Shown here in pieces: positions 26,250 through 34,566 of a DNA stretch of 64,000 bases (position 1 is the stretch's first letter; every line of letters begins with the position of its first letter). The stretch is from Armatimonadota bacterium (lineage in GTDB: Bacteria; Armatimonadota; Fimbriimonadia; Fimbriimonadales; Fimbriimonadaceae): positions 62,001-126,000 of the forward strand of contig JAEURN010000001.1 of the NCBI GenBank assembly GCA_016789105.1, read 5' to 3'. The translations under genes and the position numbers were made by a program. The notes under the pieces were generated by a model. It ran no database searches. It was not told the origin of the DNA and saw only the letters and a list, made by a program, of their open reading frames with translations.

Positions 26250-27380
26250 ATGTCGATCCTGGGTGCCCTCCTGCTGGCCAGCTGCCTGGCCCAACCCCAA
26301 GACCCCCAAACCGCCCAACTCTTTGCCCAAATCGACTTGCCGTCGCAATCCTCGCCAGGAGCGATGTTGGAAGTTTTGCACTACATCTCTCCGATGCGGA
26401 CGGTCAAGGAGATGCCCGAGACCGAATGGCAATTCCCATTTGTGAGCGTGGGCATGGCGGAAACGGCGGCTGGCGCGGGGGCAAGCGTCAGGTTCCGGGT
26501 TTTCAGCCAATCCCGAGCAAGCGAAACACCCGACGAGATCAGCCAATGGGTGACGCGGATGATGGTCCGGCTGTGGGACTACGCCTACTACCGGTGCGAC
26601 CTCGACCACAACCCCCGCACTCAAAAGACCGTCGATGTTTACCTCTGCAAATCGGGCGATTCGGGCTCACAACAAAAGTTCGTCTATGACTACCAAGAAC
26701 TCGATGCCGCCGACCGCCCATCGCCGAAGAACCTGATCGCCGTCTATCAGATGGACAAGGCGAAGAGAGGCATCCAGCTTTCGCGGGAACTCGCTCACGA
26801 ATATGGGCATGCGGTGATCCCTCCGGCCGGAGGGTTTGAAAAACCGGAAAGCTACACCAATGGCGACATCGGCGAAAGGGTTTTCCTCGCCATGTTCCGG
26901 GACGACTTGGCCAAAGGCAAGCTCGCGCCCGAAGACACGCTGTTTACCGACAAGGCCGCATTGGACGCTTACTACGATGCCAAAGTGAAACCGATCGTCC
27001 TCTCCATGGCCGGTTCGGGCCCCGATTTCCCCCTCCTCAAAACAAGGACGGAAACGGCCTATTGGGGCTATGTCAACACCATCGTTTACCTCAGCCGCAT
27101 CTGTCCACCGCGGTTGTTCGGCCGAACCCTTGCCCTCACGACCCGTGCCGCCGAAGACTTGGGACCCGCCGTTAAAAGCGCGGCCGAAGAGCAGCCAACC
27201 TGGGAGGTTTCGATCCCAGCGGAGCTCAAAGGCAAACCGCTTTTCATCCCCCTGGTCAAAGGAACAGTGACCGGTGCCAAAGTGCTCAAAAAGTCGGGAG
27301 ATTGGGCAATGATCCAACCAGAGCCGGGGAAAAAGGTCGTTGTAGCCAACCCGCCCCTCCCGCCGGATAGCAAATCTTAG
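26250..27380 (+). CDS. Lipoprotein with HExxH motif, possible metallopeptidase
   Basis: 376 residues from the ATG at 26250. The N-terminus MSILGALLLASCLAQ has a lipobox (LASC), so it is probably lipid-anchored. Near residue 181 is ELAHEYGHAVIP, an HExxH zinc motif on a helix; a third ligand is not certain (GDIGERVF follows about 25 residues later with a plausible Glu). The rest matches no family I recognise, and the C-terminus resembles a small beta domain (KVLKKSGDWAMIQPEPGKKVVV), possibly SH3-like. A GTG at 26229 is an alternative start but would hide the lipobox. It sits between trxB and the flagellar operon. Confidence 0.65.
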   Translation: MSILGALLLASCLAQPQDPQTAQLFAQIDLPSQSSPGAMLEVLHYISPMRTVKEMPETEWQFPFVSVGMAETAAGAGASVRFRVFSQSRASETPDEISQWVTRMMVRLWDYAYYRCDLDHNPRTQKTVDVYLCKSGDSGSQQKFVYDYQELDAADRPSPKNLIAVYQMDKAKRGIQLSRELAHEYGHAVIPPAGGFEKPESYTNGDIGERVFLAMFRDDLAKGKLAPEDTLFTDKAALDAYYDAKVKPIVLSMAGSGPDFPLLKTRTETAYWGYVNTIVYLSRICPPRLFGRTLALTTRAAEDLGPAVKSAAEEQPTWEVSIPAELKGKPLFIPLVKGTVTGAKVLKKSGDWAMIQPEPGKKVVVANPPLPPDSKS

Positions 27381-27412
27381 AGAAAGTTCTCAACTTTTGC
27401 GCCCTCCTCCTC

Positions 27413-27440
27413 TAAAGACTGACGGGAGGAAGCCCAATAA
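27413..27440 (+). promoter_or_regulatory. Candidate sigma28 (FliA/SigD)-like flagellar promoter before fliM
   Basis: TAAAGACT (27413-27420), 11 bases, then GCCCAATAA (27432-27440). The family consensus is TAAAGTTT, 11 bases, GCCGATAA, so the match is good apart from one extra or changed base in the -10. It is 56 bases before the fliM start. Confidence 0.45.
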
Positions 27441-27495
27441 CCAAGCTGAGAGCCCACACCAGGCCATCTGGAATTGGGCAGGACAGGAGACTTGG

Positions 27496-28521
27496 TTGTC
27501 GGACATCCTCTCACAAGATGAGATCGAAGCCCTTTTGGGGTCACTTTCGGGTGGCGAGCCCTCGCCATCGGCGGACCCCGAAAAAACAAGGGAGTCGCAC
27601 GGTGGGTCGTCGACCGTTTCCAAACGCACGTCCAGGAGTGCGGTCGCCTATGAAGTCTATGACTTCCGCCGTCCCGACAAATTCAGCAAGGAACAGCTCC
27701 GGACCTTGCAAATGCTGCACGAGACATTTGGGCGGCTAGCCGGGACGAACCTTTCCGGCCTCCTCCGCACCAACGTCAACATCGACCTAATCTCGTTGGA
27801 ACAGGTGCCCTACGAAGAGTATTTGCGGAGCATTTCCAGTTCGGTTTTCACGATCTTCTCCATCCCGCCGCTCAGCGGCCAAGCGGCAATCGAAATGGAG
27901 TTCGACCTCATCTTCACGATGATCGACAAACTCCTGGGAGGTCCTGGTCGTTCGGTCAAGCGGCAAAACCTCACGGACATCGAAGAGCCGTTGTTCCACC
28001 AAGTCGTCTCCAAGATGTTCGTCGCCCTTAAATCGGCTTGGGAAGGCGTCGTGATCGTCAACCCCAGCATCGAGGAAATCGAGACGTCCAGCCAATTCGT
28101 GCAGATCGCGCCGCCAAGCGACATCGTCGTCAGCATCTTGTTCGAAGTCCGGGTCGGCGACACCCACGGGGCCTTGAGCTTGTGCATCCCCTATATGGTC
28201 CTCAAGCCGATCACGGCCAAGCTCAGCGCCCAAAAATGGTTTGCCGCGACAAGCAACCGCAAACAAACGGCCGCCCACCGCAATGCGCTCACCGGCCAGC
28301 TGAACAACGCCCCCGTCAACTTGGCGATCAGGATGGGCAAAAGCCGAATCAGCGTCAAAGATTTCCTAATGCTCCGGCGAGACGATGTCATTAGGCTAGA
28401 TCAAAAGGTCAAGCAAGACATGGTGCTCACCGTGGCCGACCAAGACAAATTCGCTGGCACGCCCAGCCTCAACGGCAACTCAATCGCTTTCCACATCAAC
28501 GGGATCATCAACAAGGACTAA
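27496..28521 (+). CDS. fliM: Flagellar motor switch protein FliM
   Basis: FliM forms the C-ring at the cytoplasmic base of the flagellar motor and receives CheY-P. I start at TTG 27496 because it gives MSDILSQDEIEALL, the conserved CheY-binding EIDxL-like peptide at the N-terminus, with GGAG six bases upstream. An earlier in-frame ATG (27397) would add unrelated residues. The CheC-like middle domain spans ~50-230 and the FliN-like SPOA domain the rest (ISVKDFLMLRRDDVIRLDQ). 341 residues is normal. It heads a tight set fliM-fliY-fliO-fliP-fliQ-fliR-flhB. Confidence 0.95.
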   Translation: MSDILSQDEIEALLGSLSGGEPSPSADPEKTRESHGGSSTVSKRTSRSAVAYEVYDFRRPDKFSKEQLRTLQMLHETFGRLAGTNLSGLLRTNVNIDLISLEQVPYEEYLRSISSSVFTIFSIPPLSGQAAIEMEFDLIFTMIDKLLGGPGRSVKRQNLTDIEEPLFHQVVSKMFVALKSAWEGVVIVNPSIEEIETSSQFVQIAPPSDIVVSILFEVRVGDTHGALSLCIPYMVLKPITAKLSAQKWFAATSNRKQTAAHRNALTGQLNNAPVNLAIRMGKSRISVKDFLMLRRDDVIRLDQKVKQDMVLTVADQDKFAGTPSLNGNSIAFHINGIINKD

Positions 28522-28524
28522 CCC

Positions 28525-29424
28525 ATGGCAAACATCACTACCGAAATGGTCGACAAGTTCAGCAACTTGCAGTCCAACATCTGGCAAAACGTGTCGCTCG
28601 CCGTCAGCGAGGCGGCCGGCACGGCGATCAACTTTTCTGACGCGATCACAATGCCGACGGAAATCAGCGACCTGTACGGCGAAATGTCCAGCCCCAAGCT
28701 GATCATCCAATTTGCCTTTGCCAACAATCCGGAAAGCGTTCAAGTCGTCCTGATCTCCCAAGACACCCTCGTCGATATCTACAACCTTGTCACCGGCAAG
28801 ACAGAAGACTCGGTTGACGAAAACACCCTGGCCGAAATCCGCGACTCAATCGAGGCGATCGTTCAAGGCCTGTGTTTGGCCGCTGGGAACATCCGCAACG
28901 AGGCCATGGTCGCCAGCGGCCTGTCGGTCCGACTCCAGATTTTTAGCCTGCCCAACAACATGCAGGTGGCCGGTACCGTTATCCGGACAAACGTCCGGGT
29001 CAGCGGCGACGAGCTCAGCGGGAGCCTCACCTGGCTGGTCGATGAAGAGACTGCCGCCATTTTCAACAACACAGAATCGACCGGGTCATCTCCCTATGGA
29101 TCGGGTTCCGCTTCCGGCGGTTCCCACTCCCCAGGCGCGCTGGCCGGCCTGGAAGAATCCGGGCTTGAACTCCTCTACGACATCCCCCTCGAAGTCACCG
29201 TGGAACTCGGCCGGGTGAAAATGGTCGTCAAAGACGTGATCGAACTCGGTTCGGGTTCGATTGTGGAAATTGACAAAGCGGCCGGCGAACCGGTCGATGT
29301 CATGGTCAACGGCCGCCTGGTCGCCCATGGCGAAGTCGTTGTGATTGAAGACAACTTCGGCGTCCGGATCACCGAGATCCTTAGTCCCGCCGACCGTTTG
29401 GCCCGGCTCAACGACGCGGCCTGA
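28525..29424 (+). CDS. fliY: Flagellar motor switch protein FliN/FliY
   Basis: At 299 residues it is much longer than plain FliN (~130) and resembles FliY. A CheC-like domain occupies ~1-185 with two pseudo-repeats ([16 protein letters not shown] and [14 protein letters not shown]). After a Ser/Gly linker, the C-terminal SPOA/FliN domain has [16 protein letters not shown] and [22 protein letters not shown]. The CheC active motif [DS]xxxExxN is not obvious in either repeat, so CheY-P phosphatase activity is doubtful. It starts 3 bases after fliM. Named FliY by architecture. Confidence 0.88.
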   Translation: MANITTEMVDKFSNLQSNIWQNVSLAVSEAAGTAINFSDAITMPTEISDLYGEMSSPKLIIQFAFANNPESVQVVLISQDTLVDIYNLVTGKTEDSVDENTLAEIRDSIEAIVQGLCLAAGNIRNEAMVASGLSVRLQIFSLPNNMQVAGTVIRTNVRVSGDELSGSLTWLVDEETAAIFNNTESTGSSPYGSGSASGGSHSPGALAGLEESGLELLYDIPLEVTVELGRVKMVVKDVIELGSGSIVEIDKAAGEPVDVMVNGRLVAHGEVVVIEDNFGVRITEILSPADRLARLNDAA

Positions 29425-29447
29425 CCCCGTTTGGATTGATTTGCGTT

Positions 29448-30068
29448 ATGGTTCGCCCCACCCTCACCCTGACTGGCATTCTGATCCCCGCATTTTTGCT
29501 GGCCCAATCGGTAAGCCCCAACCTGGGCACCAAATCCGACATCATGCGGGCCGGAACGGCAAAACCAACTGGCCAAACCATGGATCCGGCACAACTGCTC
29601 CCGATGCTGGTTGCCCTCGGACTCGTCTTCTTCCTCCTCAAATATGCCCTGCCCAAAGTGGTGGCCAAGTTCAACAAGGGAATGTCCACCTCTCTAAACA
29701 GCCCAATCATGTTGGAAGAGAGCGCATCTTTTGCCACGGGAACATTGCAGGTTGTGACCGTACGGGGGAAATCGTTGCTCCTGGCCGTGACCCCGCAAGG
29801 TGTCACTTGCCTCTCCGAGGTTCCCACCACTTTGCCAGGCGACCCCGTCCCCGCATTTTTTGAGATCCTCGACCGGGAATCGGAAAATCCCAAGGCACAA
29901 ACCGTGGTCACCCATGCCGTTGTGGAGCAAGCGGCAGAACCCAAGCCGAACCCGGCCGTTAAAGCTTATGCCGCCAATGCCCGCCCCCGGCGGAAATCGG
30001 CAACCCCATCGCGCGAAGAGTTGTTAGAACGCCTTGCCCACCTCCAAGGTTTGGTCGACGAAAAATGA
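29448..30068 (+). CDS. fliO: Flagellar biosynthesis protein FliO
   Basis: FliO assists assembly of the FliPQR export gate. The 206-residue protein has a signal-like N-terminus (LTLTGILIPAFLLAQS), a periplasmic stretch, one membrane helix at ~50-70 (LLPMLVALGLVFFLLKYALP), and a cytoplasmic domain with LQVVTVRGKSLLLAVTPQGVTCL, the FliO hallmark. The Lys/Arg-rich tail is disordered. ATG 29448 is preferred over TTG 29436. Its last 4 bases overlap fliP. Confidence 0.85.
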   Translation: MVRPTLTLTGILIPAFLLAQSVSPNLGTKSDIMRAGTAKPTGQTMDPAQLLPMLVALGLVFFLLKYALPKVVAKFNKGMSTSLNSPIMLEESASFATGTLQVVTVRGKSLLLAVTPQGVTCLSEVPTTLPGDPVPAFFEILDRESENPKAQTVVTHAVVEQAAEPKPNPAVKAYAANARPRRKSATPSREELLERLAHLQGLVDEK

Positions 30069-30880
30069 ATCGCCTGGGGAGCACTCTCGGCGAGGCGACT
30101 CGCCACCCGCTGTTCCGGCCCATCCTGGTTTTGTTGATGGTGCTGGCGGCAACATTCGCCCTTGCGCAAACCGCCGGGGCCCCGCCCAAGCCAAGTAGCG
30201 TTCCCGTCCCGAGCATCAATCTGGGCATCGGTTCCGGTAGCGATAAAGAACAGCTGAGCACATCTCTGCGCATCCTGGCGATGCTCACCGTTCTCAGCCT
30301 GGCTCCGGCGATCTTAATCCTGACGACGGCGTTCACGCGGATCGTCATCATCCTCAGCTTCACGCGGACCGCCCTGGGCACGCAAAACATCCCACCCAAC
30401 CAGGTGATCATCGGTCTCAGCTTGTTTTTGACGATGTTCGTGATGGGGCCGACCTACAACAAAATCAACGAGACGGCGATCAAACCGTTCACCGCAGAAA
30501 CCAACCCCATCAGCTTCGAGGTCGCGGTCAAACGGGCGGAGATCCCCCTCAAAGATTTCATGCTCAAGAACACCTATGAGAGCGACCTCAAGATGTTCAT
30601 GGATTTCAAACACCAGACCGCCCAAACCCGCAATGACGTCGACATCATGTCGTTGATCCCGGCATTTGTGGTCAGCGAGCTCAAAACGTCGTTCATCATC
30701 GGCTTCTATATCTTCGTTCCGTTCATCATCATCGACCTGATCATCGCGAGCATCTTAATGGGCATGGGGATGATGATGATGCCGCCGGTCGTGGTTTCTT
30801 TGCCGGCCAAGATCTTGATCTTCGTGCTCGCCGACGGTTGGTCGGTGATCGTCAAGGCCATTCTTTCGGGGTACGCCTAA
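30065..30880 (+). CDS. fliP: Flagellar type III export gate protein FliP
   Basis: An inner-membrane export gate subunit (five per gate). The signal peptide is followed by a Pro-rich linker, then the FliP core: LTVLSLAPAILILTTAFTR, VIILSFTRTALGTQNIPPNQ, DIMSLIPAFVVSELKTSF and the Met-rich plug GMGMMMMPPVVVSLP. 271 residues is slightly longer than average because of the N-terminal linker. Four membrane helices are expected. The family match is very strong. Confidence 0.97.
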   Translation: MNRLGSTLGEATRHPLFRPILVLLMVLAATFALAQTAGAPPKPSSVPVPSINLGIGSGSDKEQLSTSLRILAMLTVLSLAPAILILTTAFTRIVIILSFTRTALGTQNIPPNQVIIGLSLFLTMFVMGPTYNKINETAIKPFTAETNPISFEVAVKRAEIPLKDFMLKNTYESDLKMFMDFKHQTAQTRNDVDIMSLIPAFVVSELKTSFIIGFYIFVPFIIIDLIIASILMGMGMMMMPPVVVSLPAKILIFVLADGWSVIVKAILSGYA

Positions 30881-30885
30881 CCGCC

Positions 30886-31155
30886 ATGAACCAGTCCATC
30901 GTCATGGATTTGGCCCGTCAGGGCATTACGGTCAGCCTGATGATTTCTTTGCCGATCTTGGCAATCGCCTTGTTCACCGGCTTGATCGTTTCGGTGTTCC
31001 AGGCCATGACCCAGATCCAGGAGATGACGCTGACTTACCTGCCGAAACTGATCGGGACCGGGTTGTTGATCCTGTTCATGGGCGGCTGGATGCTCTCGAC
31101 CCTCGTCGGCTTCATGCAGCATTGCTTTGACCTGGCGGGCCGGCTAGGAGGCTGA
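30886..31155 (+). CDS. fliQ: Flagellar type III export gate protein FliQ
   Basis: A small (89-residue) gate subunit with two membrane helices: SLMISLPILAIALFTGLIVS and LIGTGLLILFMGGWMLSTLV. The connecting MTQIQEMTLTYLPKL is the FliQ signature. The start at 30886 is 5 bases after the fliP stop. Confidence 0.95.
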   Translation: MNQSIVMDLARQGITVSLMISLPILAIALFTGLIVSVFQAMTQIQEMTLTYLPKLIGTGLLILFMGGWMLSTLVGFMQHCFDLAGRLGG

Positions 31156-31159
31156 ACCC

Positions 31160-31915
31160 GTGCAACTTGACTCATCATTTGTCCTGCAGTTCGCCGCGAT
31201 CTTTGTTCGGTGCGGGGCCATGATGCTCTCAAGCCCTCTTTATGGTGGGGCTGTGCCGGTGAACATCCGGGTGATGACCGCCGGGGTGATATCGCTGGCC
31301 TTGACCCCGGTGGTCGGCCCCCTCATCAATCTGGATGTGCAGTCCCTGGCCGGGCTTGGCTTGATGATGGGCCGAGAGGCGATTTTTGGACTGCTCATCG
31401 GCATGTGTTTGCAGTTCCTGTTGGCCGCCATCCAAATCGCCGGATCGTTTGCCGACATGCAGCTCGGTTTGGGGTCGGCCCAGTTGTTCAATCCCCAAAT
31501 TGGTGGCCAGACCTCTCCGCTCGGCCAATTCAAATTCTGGCTGGCCACGGTGATCCTGTTTCTGCTCAACGCTCACCAGCTCATGTTCCGCGCGTTTGTC
31601 GCCAGTTTCCATCTCAAGGGTGCGCCCATCGGTGGGGGGGAAATGCTCAGCTCCGGGGTGATGCTCCTTAGCCAGCTCTTGATCCTCAGCATCCAAATCG
31701 CCGCCCCGGTTGTGGCCGTGACCGTCGTCATCGACGTTGCCGCGGGGCTGATCAACCGGGCGGTTCCCCAAACCCAGCCTTTCCTGCTCGCGCTCCCGGC
31801 CAAGCTCGCCCTGGGGTTGGTGACCTTGGCTTTTGGGCTCCCCGCCCTGGTGGTCGCGGTAGAGAGGGCGGTGGAAACCTCGTTCGCCGGATTGCAACAT
31901 ATGTTTGGAGGCTGA
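31160..31915 (+). CDS. fliR: Flagellar type III export gate protein FliR
   Basis: The single FliR subunit completes the FliP5-FliQ4-FliR1 gate. 251 residues with about six membrane segments. FVRCGAMMLSSPLYGG, GREAIFGLLIGMCLQFLLAA and SFADMQLGLGSAQLFNPQ are typical, and AAGLINRAVPQTQPFLLALP marks the C-terminal region. The GTG start is 4 bases after the fliQ stop and has AGGAGG upstream. Confidence 0.95.
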   Translation: MQLDSSFVLQFAAIFVRCGAMMLSSPLYGGAVPVNIRVMTAGVISLALTPVVGPLINLDVQSLAGLGLMMGREAIFGLLIGMCLQFLLAAIQIAGSFADMQLGLGSAQLFNPQIGGQTSPLGQFKFWLATVILFLLNAHQLMFRAFVASFHLKGAPIGGGEMLSSGVMLLSQLLILSIQIAAPVVAVTVVIDVAAGLINRAVPQTQPFLLALPAKLALGLVTLAFGLPALVVAVERAVETSFAGLQHMFGG

Positions 31916-31919
31916 CCCG

Positions 31920-32993
31920 ATGGCAGAAAACGAATCCGGCGAAAGGACAGAGGATCCAACCCCCAAGCGGAGGCAAGAGGCCCGCAAGAAAGGCACGGTC
32001 GCCAAATCAACCGACCTCACGGGGGCAATCACGCTCATGGCGGCAACCCTGGCGGCCCCTTCGATCTTTGGCGGAATCGCGGGGGCGGCGATCCCGGCAT
32101 TCAGCCGACAGGTTTCCCAGGCCCCAAAAGATGTCACCCCGTTTAGCATGATGGGGTTTGCCCAGGGCGTGGCCGCGCCCTGGTTGGGCGGGGCGCTCGC
32201 CCTTCTCATGGTCTTGCTGGTCGTTGGCCTCATCGCCAACGTCGGCCAGGTCGGATTGCTCTTCACTGCCGAGCCTATGTCCCCCAAACTGGAGAAGATC
32301 AACCCGATGGCCGGTGCCAAAAGGATCTTCAGCCGGCGGGCCGCAATGGAAGGGTTGAAAGCCATTGCCAAACTGGGGATCTTCGCATGGATCGCCTTTT
32401 CCGCCATCTCCGCCGACTGGCAAAAAATGACGGGCCTCGTCTGGATGGATCCTGCCTCTTCGGCGGCCATTTTGGGCGGCGTCTTGCACGGCCTGATGAC
32501 GAAAATCGCATTTGTTTGGTTGGTGATCGCCTCGGTCGACTACTTCTTCCAAAGAAAGGAGGTCGAAAAGCAGCTCAAAATGACCAAACAGGAGCTGAAA
32601 CAAGAAATGAAGGAGCAGGAAGGGTCGCCGGAAGTCAAATCCGCCCAGTACCAAAAGCGACGCCAACTCCTCAAAGGCGGGTTGGCCAAGCAACTCCGCG
32701 AAGCCGATGTGCTGGTGACGAACCCGACCCACTTTGCCGTCGCCATCAAATATGAGCGGAACTCCGTCCACGCGCCCGTTGTCCTGGCAAAGGGCCAAGA
32801 CCACCTGGCATTGAAAATGAGGGAGATCGCCGCCGGGATCGACTTGCCGATCGTCGAAAACAAGCCGTTGGCCCGCGCCCTTTACAAGCAGTGCGAACCA
32901 GGGGATTTCATTCCGCGAGACCTCTTTGGCCCAGTGGCAGAAGTCTTGGCCTTTGTTTACAAAACGGTCAAACAGCGCCGCAAAGCGGCGTAG
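31920..32993 (+). CDS. flhB: Flagellar export switch protein FlhB
   Basis: FlhB switches export from rod/hook to filament substrates by self-cleavage. The start MAENESGERTEDPTPKRRQ is characteristic. Four membrane segments follow (~33-55, 85-110, 135-160, 185-205), then a charged linker (KQELKQEMKEQEGSPEVK). The autocleavage site NPTH begins at Asn268, with HFAVAIKYE after it. 357 residues is normal. flhA, the usual next gene, is missing from this window. Confidence 0.96.
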   Translation: MAENESGERTEDPTPKRRQEARKKGTVAKSTDLTGAITLMAATLAAPSIFGGIAGAAIPAFSRQVSQAPKDVTPFSMMGFAQGVAAPWLGGALALLMVLLVVGLIANVGQVGLLFTAEPMSPKLEKINPMAGAKRIFSRRAAMEGLKAIAKLGIFAWIAFSAISADWQKMTGLVWMDPASSAAILGGVLHGLMTKIAFVWLVIASVDYFFQRKEVEKQLKMTKQELKQEMKEQEGSPEVKSAQYQKRRQLLKGGLAKQLREADVLVTNPTHFAVAIKYERNSVHAPVVLAKGQDHLALKMREIAAGIDLPIVENKPLARALYKQCEPGDFIPRDLFGPVAEVLAFVYKTVKQRRKAA

Positions 32994-33027
32994 CCCGTCA
33001 CCGGCGCCGCGCCATAATCAAGCCGCG

Positions 33028-34044
33028 ATGCCCGAGCGTGCCTCAGAATCTTGGAAAAAGATGGTGCTGCGCTCGATGCAGCCGCCGGCATGGCTCACCG
33101 AAGAAGCTGACGACCTCGACATTGTTGTCAGTTCTCGGTTCCGCACCGCGCGGAACCTCAAGGGCCACCGGTACCCCCACCGGTGTGAACCTCCAGAGCT
33201 GGTGGAAATCGCCCAGACGGTATCCAAATCGTGCAACGGTCTCGCCTTGTCGGTGTCGCGTAACATCACCGAGGCCGAACGGGACTACCTGCTAGGGGCC
33301 CGCCTCATTTCGCCAGATTTCCCCCACTCCGAGCCCGGCAGACTGGTCCTGCTCGACCAACCCCGGTTGGTCAGCATCATGGTCAACGAAGAAGACCATC
33401 TGAGGATCCAAGCCGTCAGCGGCGGATGGTCCATCCGCCGGGCCGTCCATGAAGGGGAACGCGCCACCGCCGAGTTGGCCAAACGGCTGGATTTCCAATC
33501 TTCCCCGGAACTCGGATTCCTGACCGCCAGCCCCACCAACCTTGGCCAAGGTTCCCGCCGGTCGGCCCTTTTCCACTTGGTCGGGCTCTCTAATCAAGGC
33601 CGGTTGAACCGGATGATCAAATCCCTCCATCATTTGGGTATTGCAACTCGCGGATTGTTTGGGGAATCGTCGCGGGGAATCGCCGCGTTCGTCCAGGTCT
33701 CCGGAACCCAAACCCGGGAAACCGATTTCATCGGCGCCTGCAACCACTTGATCCGCGAAGAACGGCTGGCCCGCAGCGAAGTCTCCCCCCGCGACACGTT
33801 GGAAAGGGCCCGTGGGGCGATCGATTATGCCGTGATGAGCAACCAGGTTTCCATGCGCGACGCCCTGCTCGTCCTCGGCTATGTCCGGTGGGTGGCGGCA
33901 ATCGGATTGCCAGAAATCGGGGTCACGCCACGGCAGGTCGATGGGTGGGTCACGGAGATGGAAGTCTTTGGAACCCAGTCGCCCACGGCCGCGGCCCGGC
34001 ACCGGGCCGACTTCTTGCGGGGCAAGATTGAAAACCTGGCTTGA
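33028..34044 (+). CDS. mcsB: McsB-like protein arginine kinase (divergent)
   Basis: McsB phosphorylates arginine residues, marking proteins for ClpC in Bacillus. The 338-residue protein keeps the guanido-kinase landmarks: VVSSRFRTARNLKG near residue 30, MVNEEDHLRIQAVS near 125, and RGLFGESSRGIAAFVQVSG near 212. In the loop that normally reads TxCPTNxGTG it has TASPTNLGQG, so Ser168 replaces the conserved active-site Cys and Gln replaces Thr. mcsA and clpC are not nearby. CATAAT lies 9 bases before the ATG. Activity may be reduced or altered; the family assignment is firm. Confidence 0.85.
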   Translation: MPERASESWKKMVLRSMQPPAWLTEEADDLDIVVSSRFRTARNLKGHRYPHRCEPPELVEIAQTVSKSCNGLALSVSRNITEAERDYLLGARLISPDFPHSEPGRLVLLDQPRLVSIMVNEEDHLRIQAVSGGWSIRRAVHEGERATAELAKRLDFQSSPELGFLTASPTNLGQGSRRSALFHLVGLSNQGRLNRMIKSLHHLGIATRGLFGESSRGIAAFVQVSGTQTRETDFIGACNHLIREERLARSEVSPRDTLERARGAIDYAVMSNQVSMRDALLVLGYVRWVAAIGLPEIGVTPRQVDGWVTEMEVFGTQSPTAAARHRADFLRGKIENLA

Positions 34045-34074
34045 CCAAAACCCGTATAACCCTTGACGCAAACC

Positions 34075-34566
34075 ATGCCTCTCACCACCTACACGCCTGC
34101 CGAAGTGATGCACTGGTTCGACACCGAGTCGAAGCGGAACCAAGCCCTAGTCCGCGCCCAAACCCGGGATATCGCCCGGGTCGCCAATGAAGAAGGGATC
34201 ATCCCCACCATCAAGCAAGCGGCCACTGCCGCATTGAGCATGGGCAAGGGAGCCTATGGCACGGTGGTGCAAAAGCAGGCGACCGAAACCCGATATGACC
34301 TGTTCGATACCGGCTTTGAGTTTGTCGATATCGCCCGCCGGATCAAAGTCGACTATTCCCAAGTGCGCCAAATCGTGGCCAAGGCGGGCGACCGGTACCA
34401 AATCCTGTTCAACGGGGGCAGCCTTACTGTCAAACCGCCGGCCCACTTGGTTGCCGGCAAATACCGCGTTCCGGTAGGCTGGATGCGCAACGGAGTGGAA
34501 GTCCCCTTTTTGACCCTCGTCGAGGAGATTTCTGCCCGGAGCGGCATCGAGATCATCGCCGAATGA
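34075..34566 (+). CDS. Unknown protein, possibly with a PH-like domain
   Basis: 163 residues from ATG 34075 (TTG 34063 is a weaker option). The N-terminus is helical and charged (EVMHWFDTESKRNQALVRAQ). From ~65 the pattern LFDTGFEFVDIARRIKVDYSQVRQIVAKAGDRYQI is reminiscent of bacterial PH-like domains, where a strand-loop VPYSQI motif ends the first sheet. There is no signal peptide or membrane helix. Its stop overlaps the nadC start (ATGA), so the two are coupled, but a role in NAD synthesis is not shown. Confidence 0.6.
   Translation: MPLTTYTPAEVMHWFDTESKRNQALVRAQTRDIARVANEEGIIPTIKQAATAALSMGKGAYGTVVQKQATETRYDLFDTGFEFVDIARRIKVDYSQVRQIVAKAGDRYQILFNGGSLTVKPPAHLVAGKYRVPVGWMRNGVEVPFLTLVEEISARSGIEIIAE

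Noticed and set aside
31229-32470. A 413-codon open frame on the minus strand
   Set aside because: It is antisense to fliR and flhB, which match their families over their full length. The composition is low in complexity.
34041-34060. TTGACC ... TATAAC as a promoter of the PH-like gene
   Set aside because: The spacer is only 8 bases, too short for a sigma70 promoter. TATAAC alone may still be a -10.
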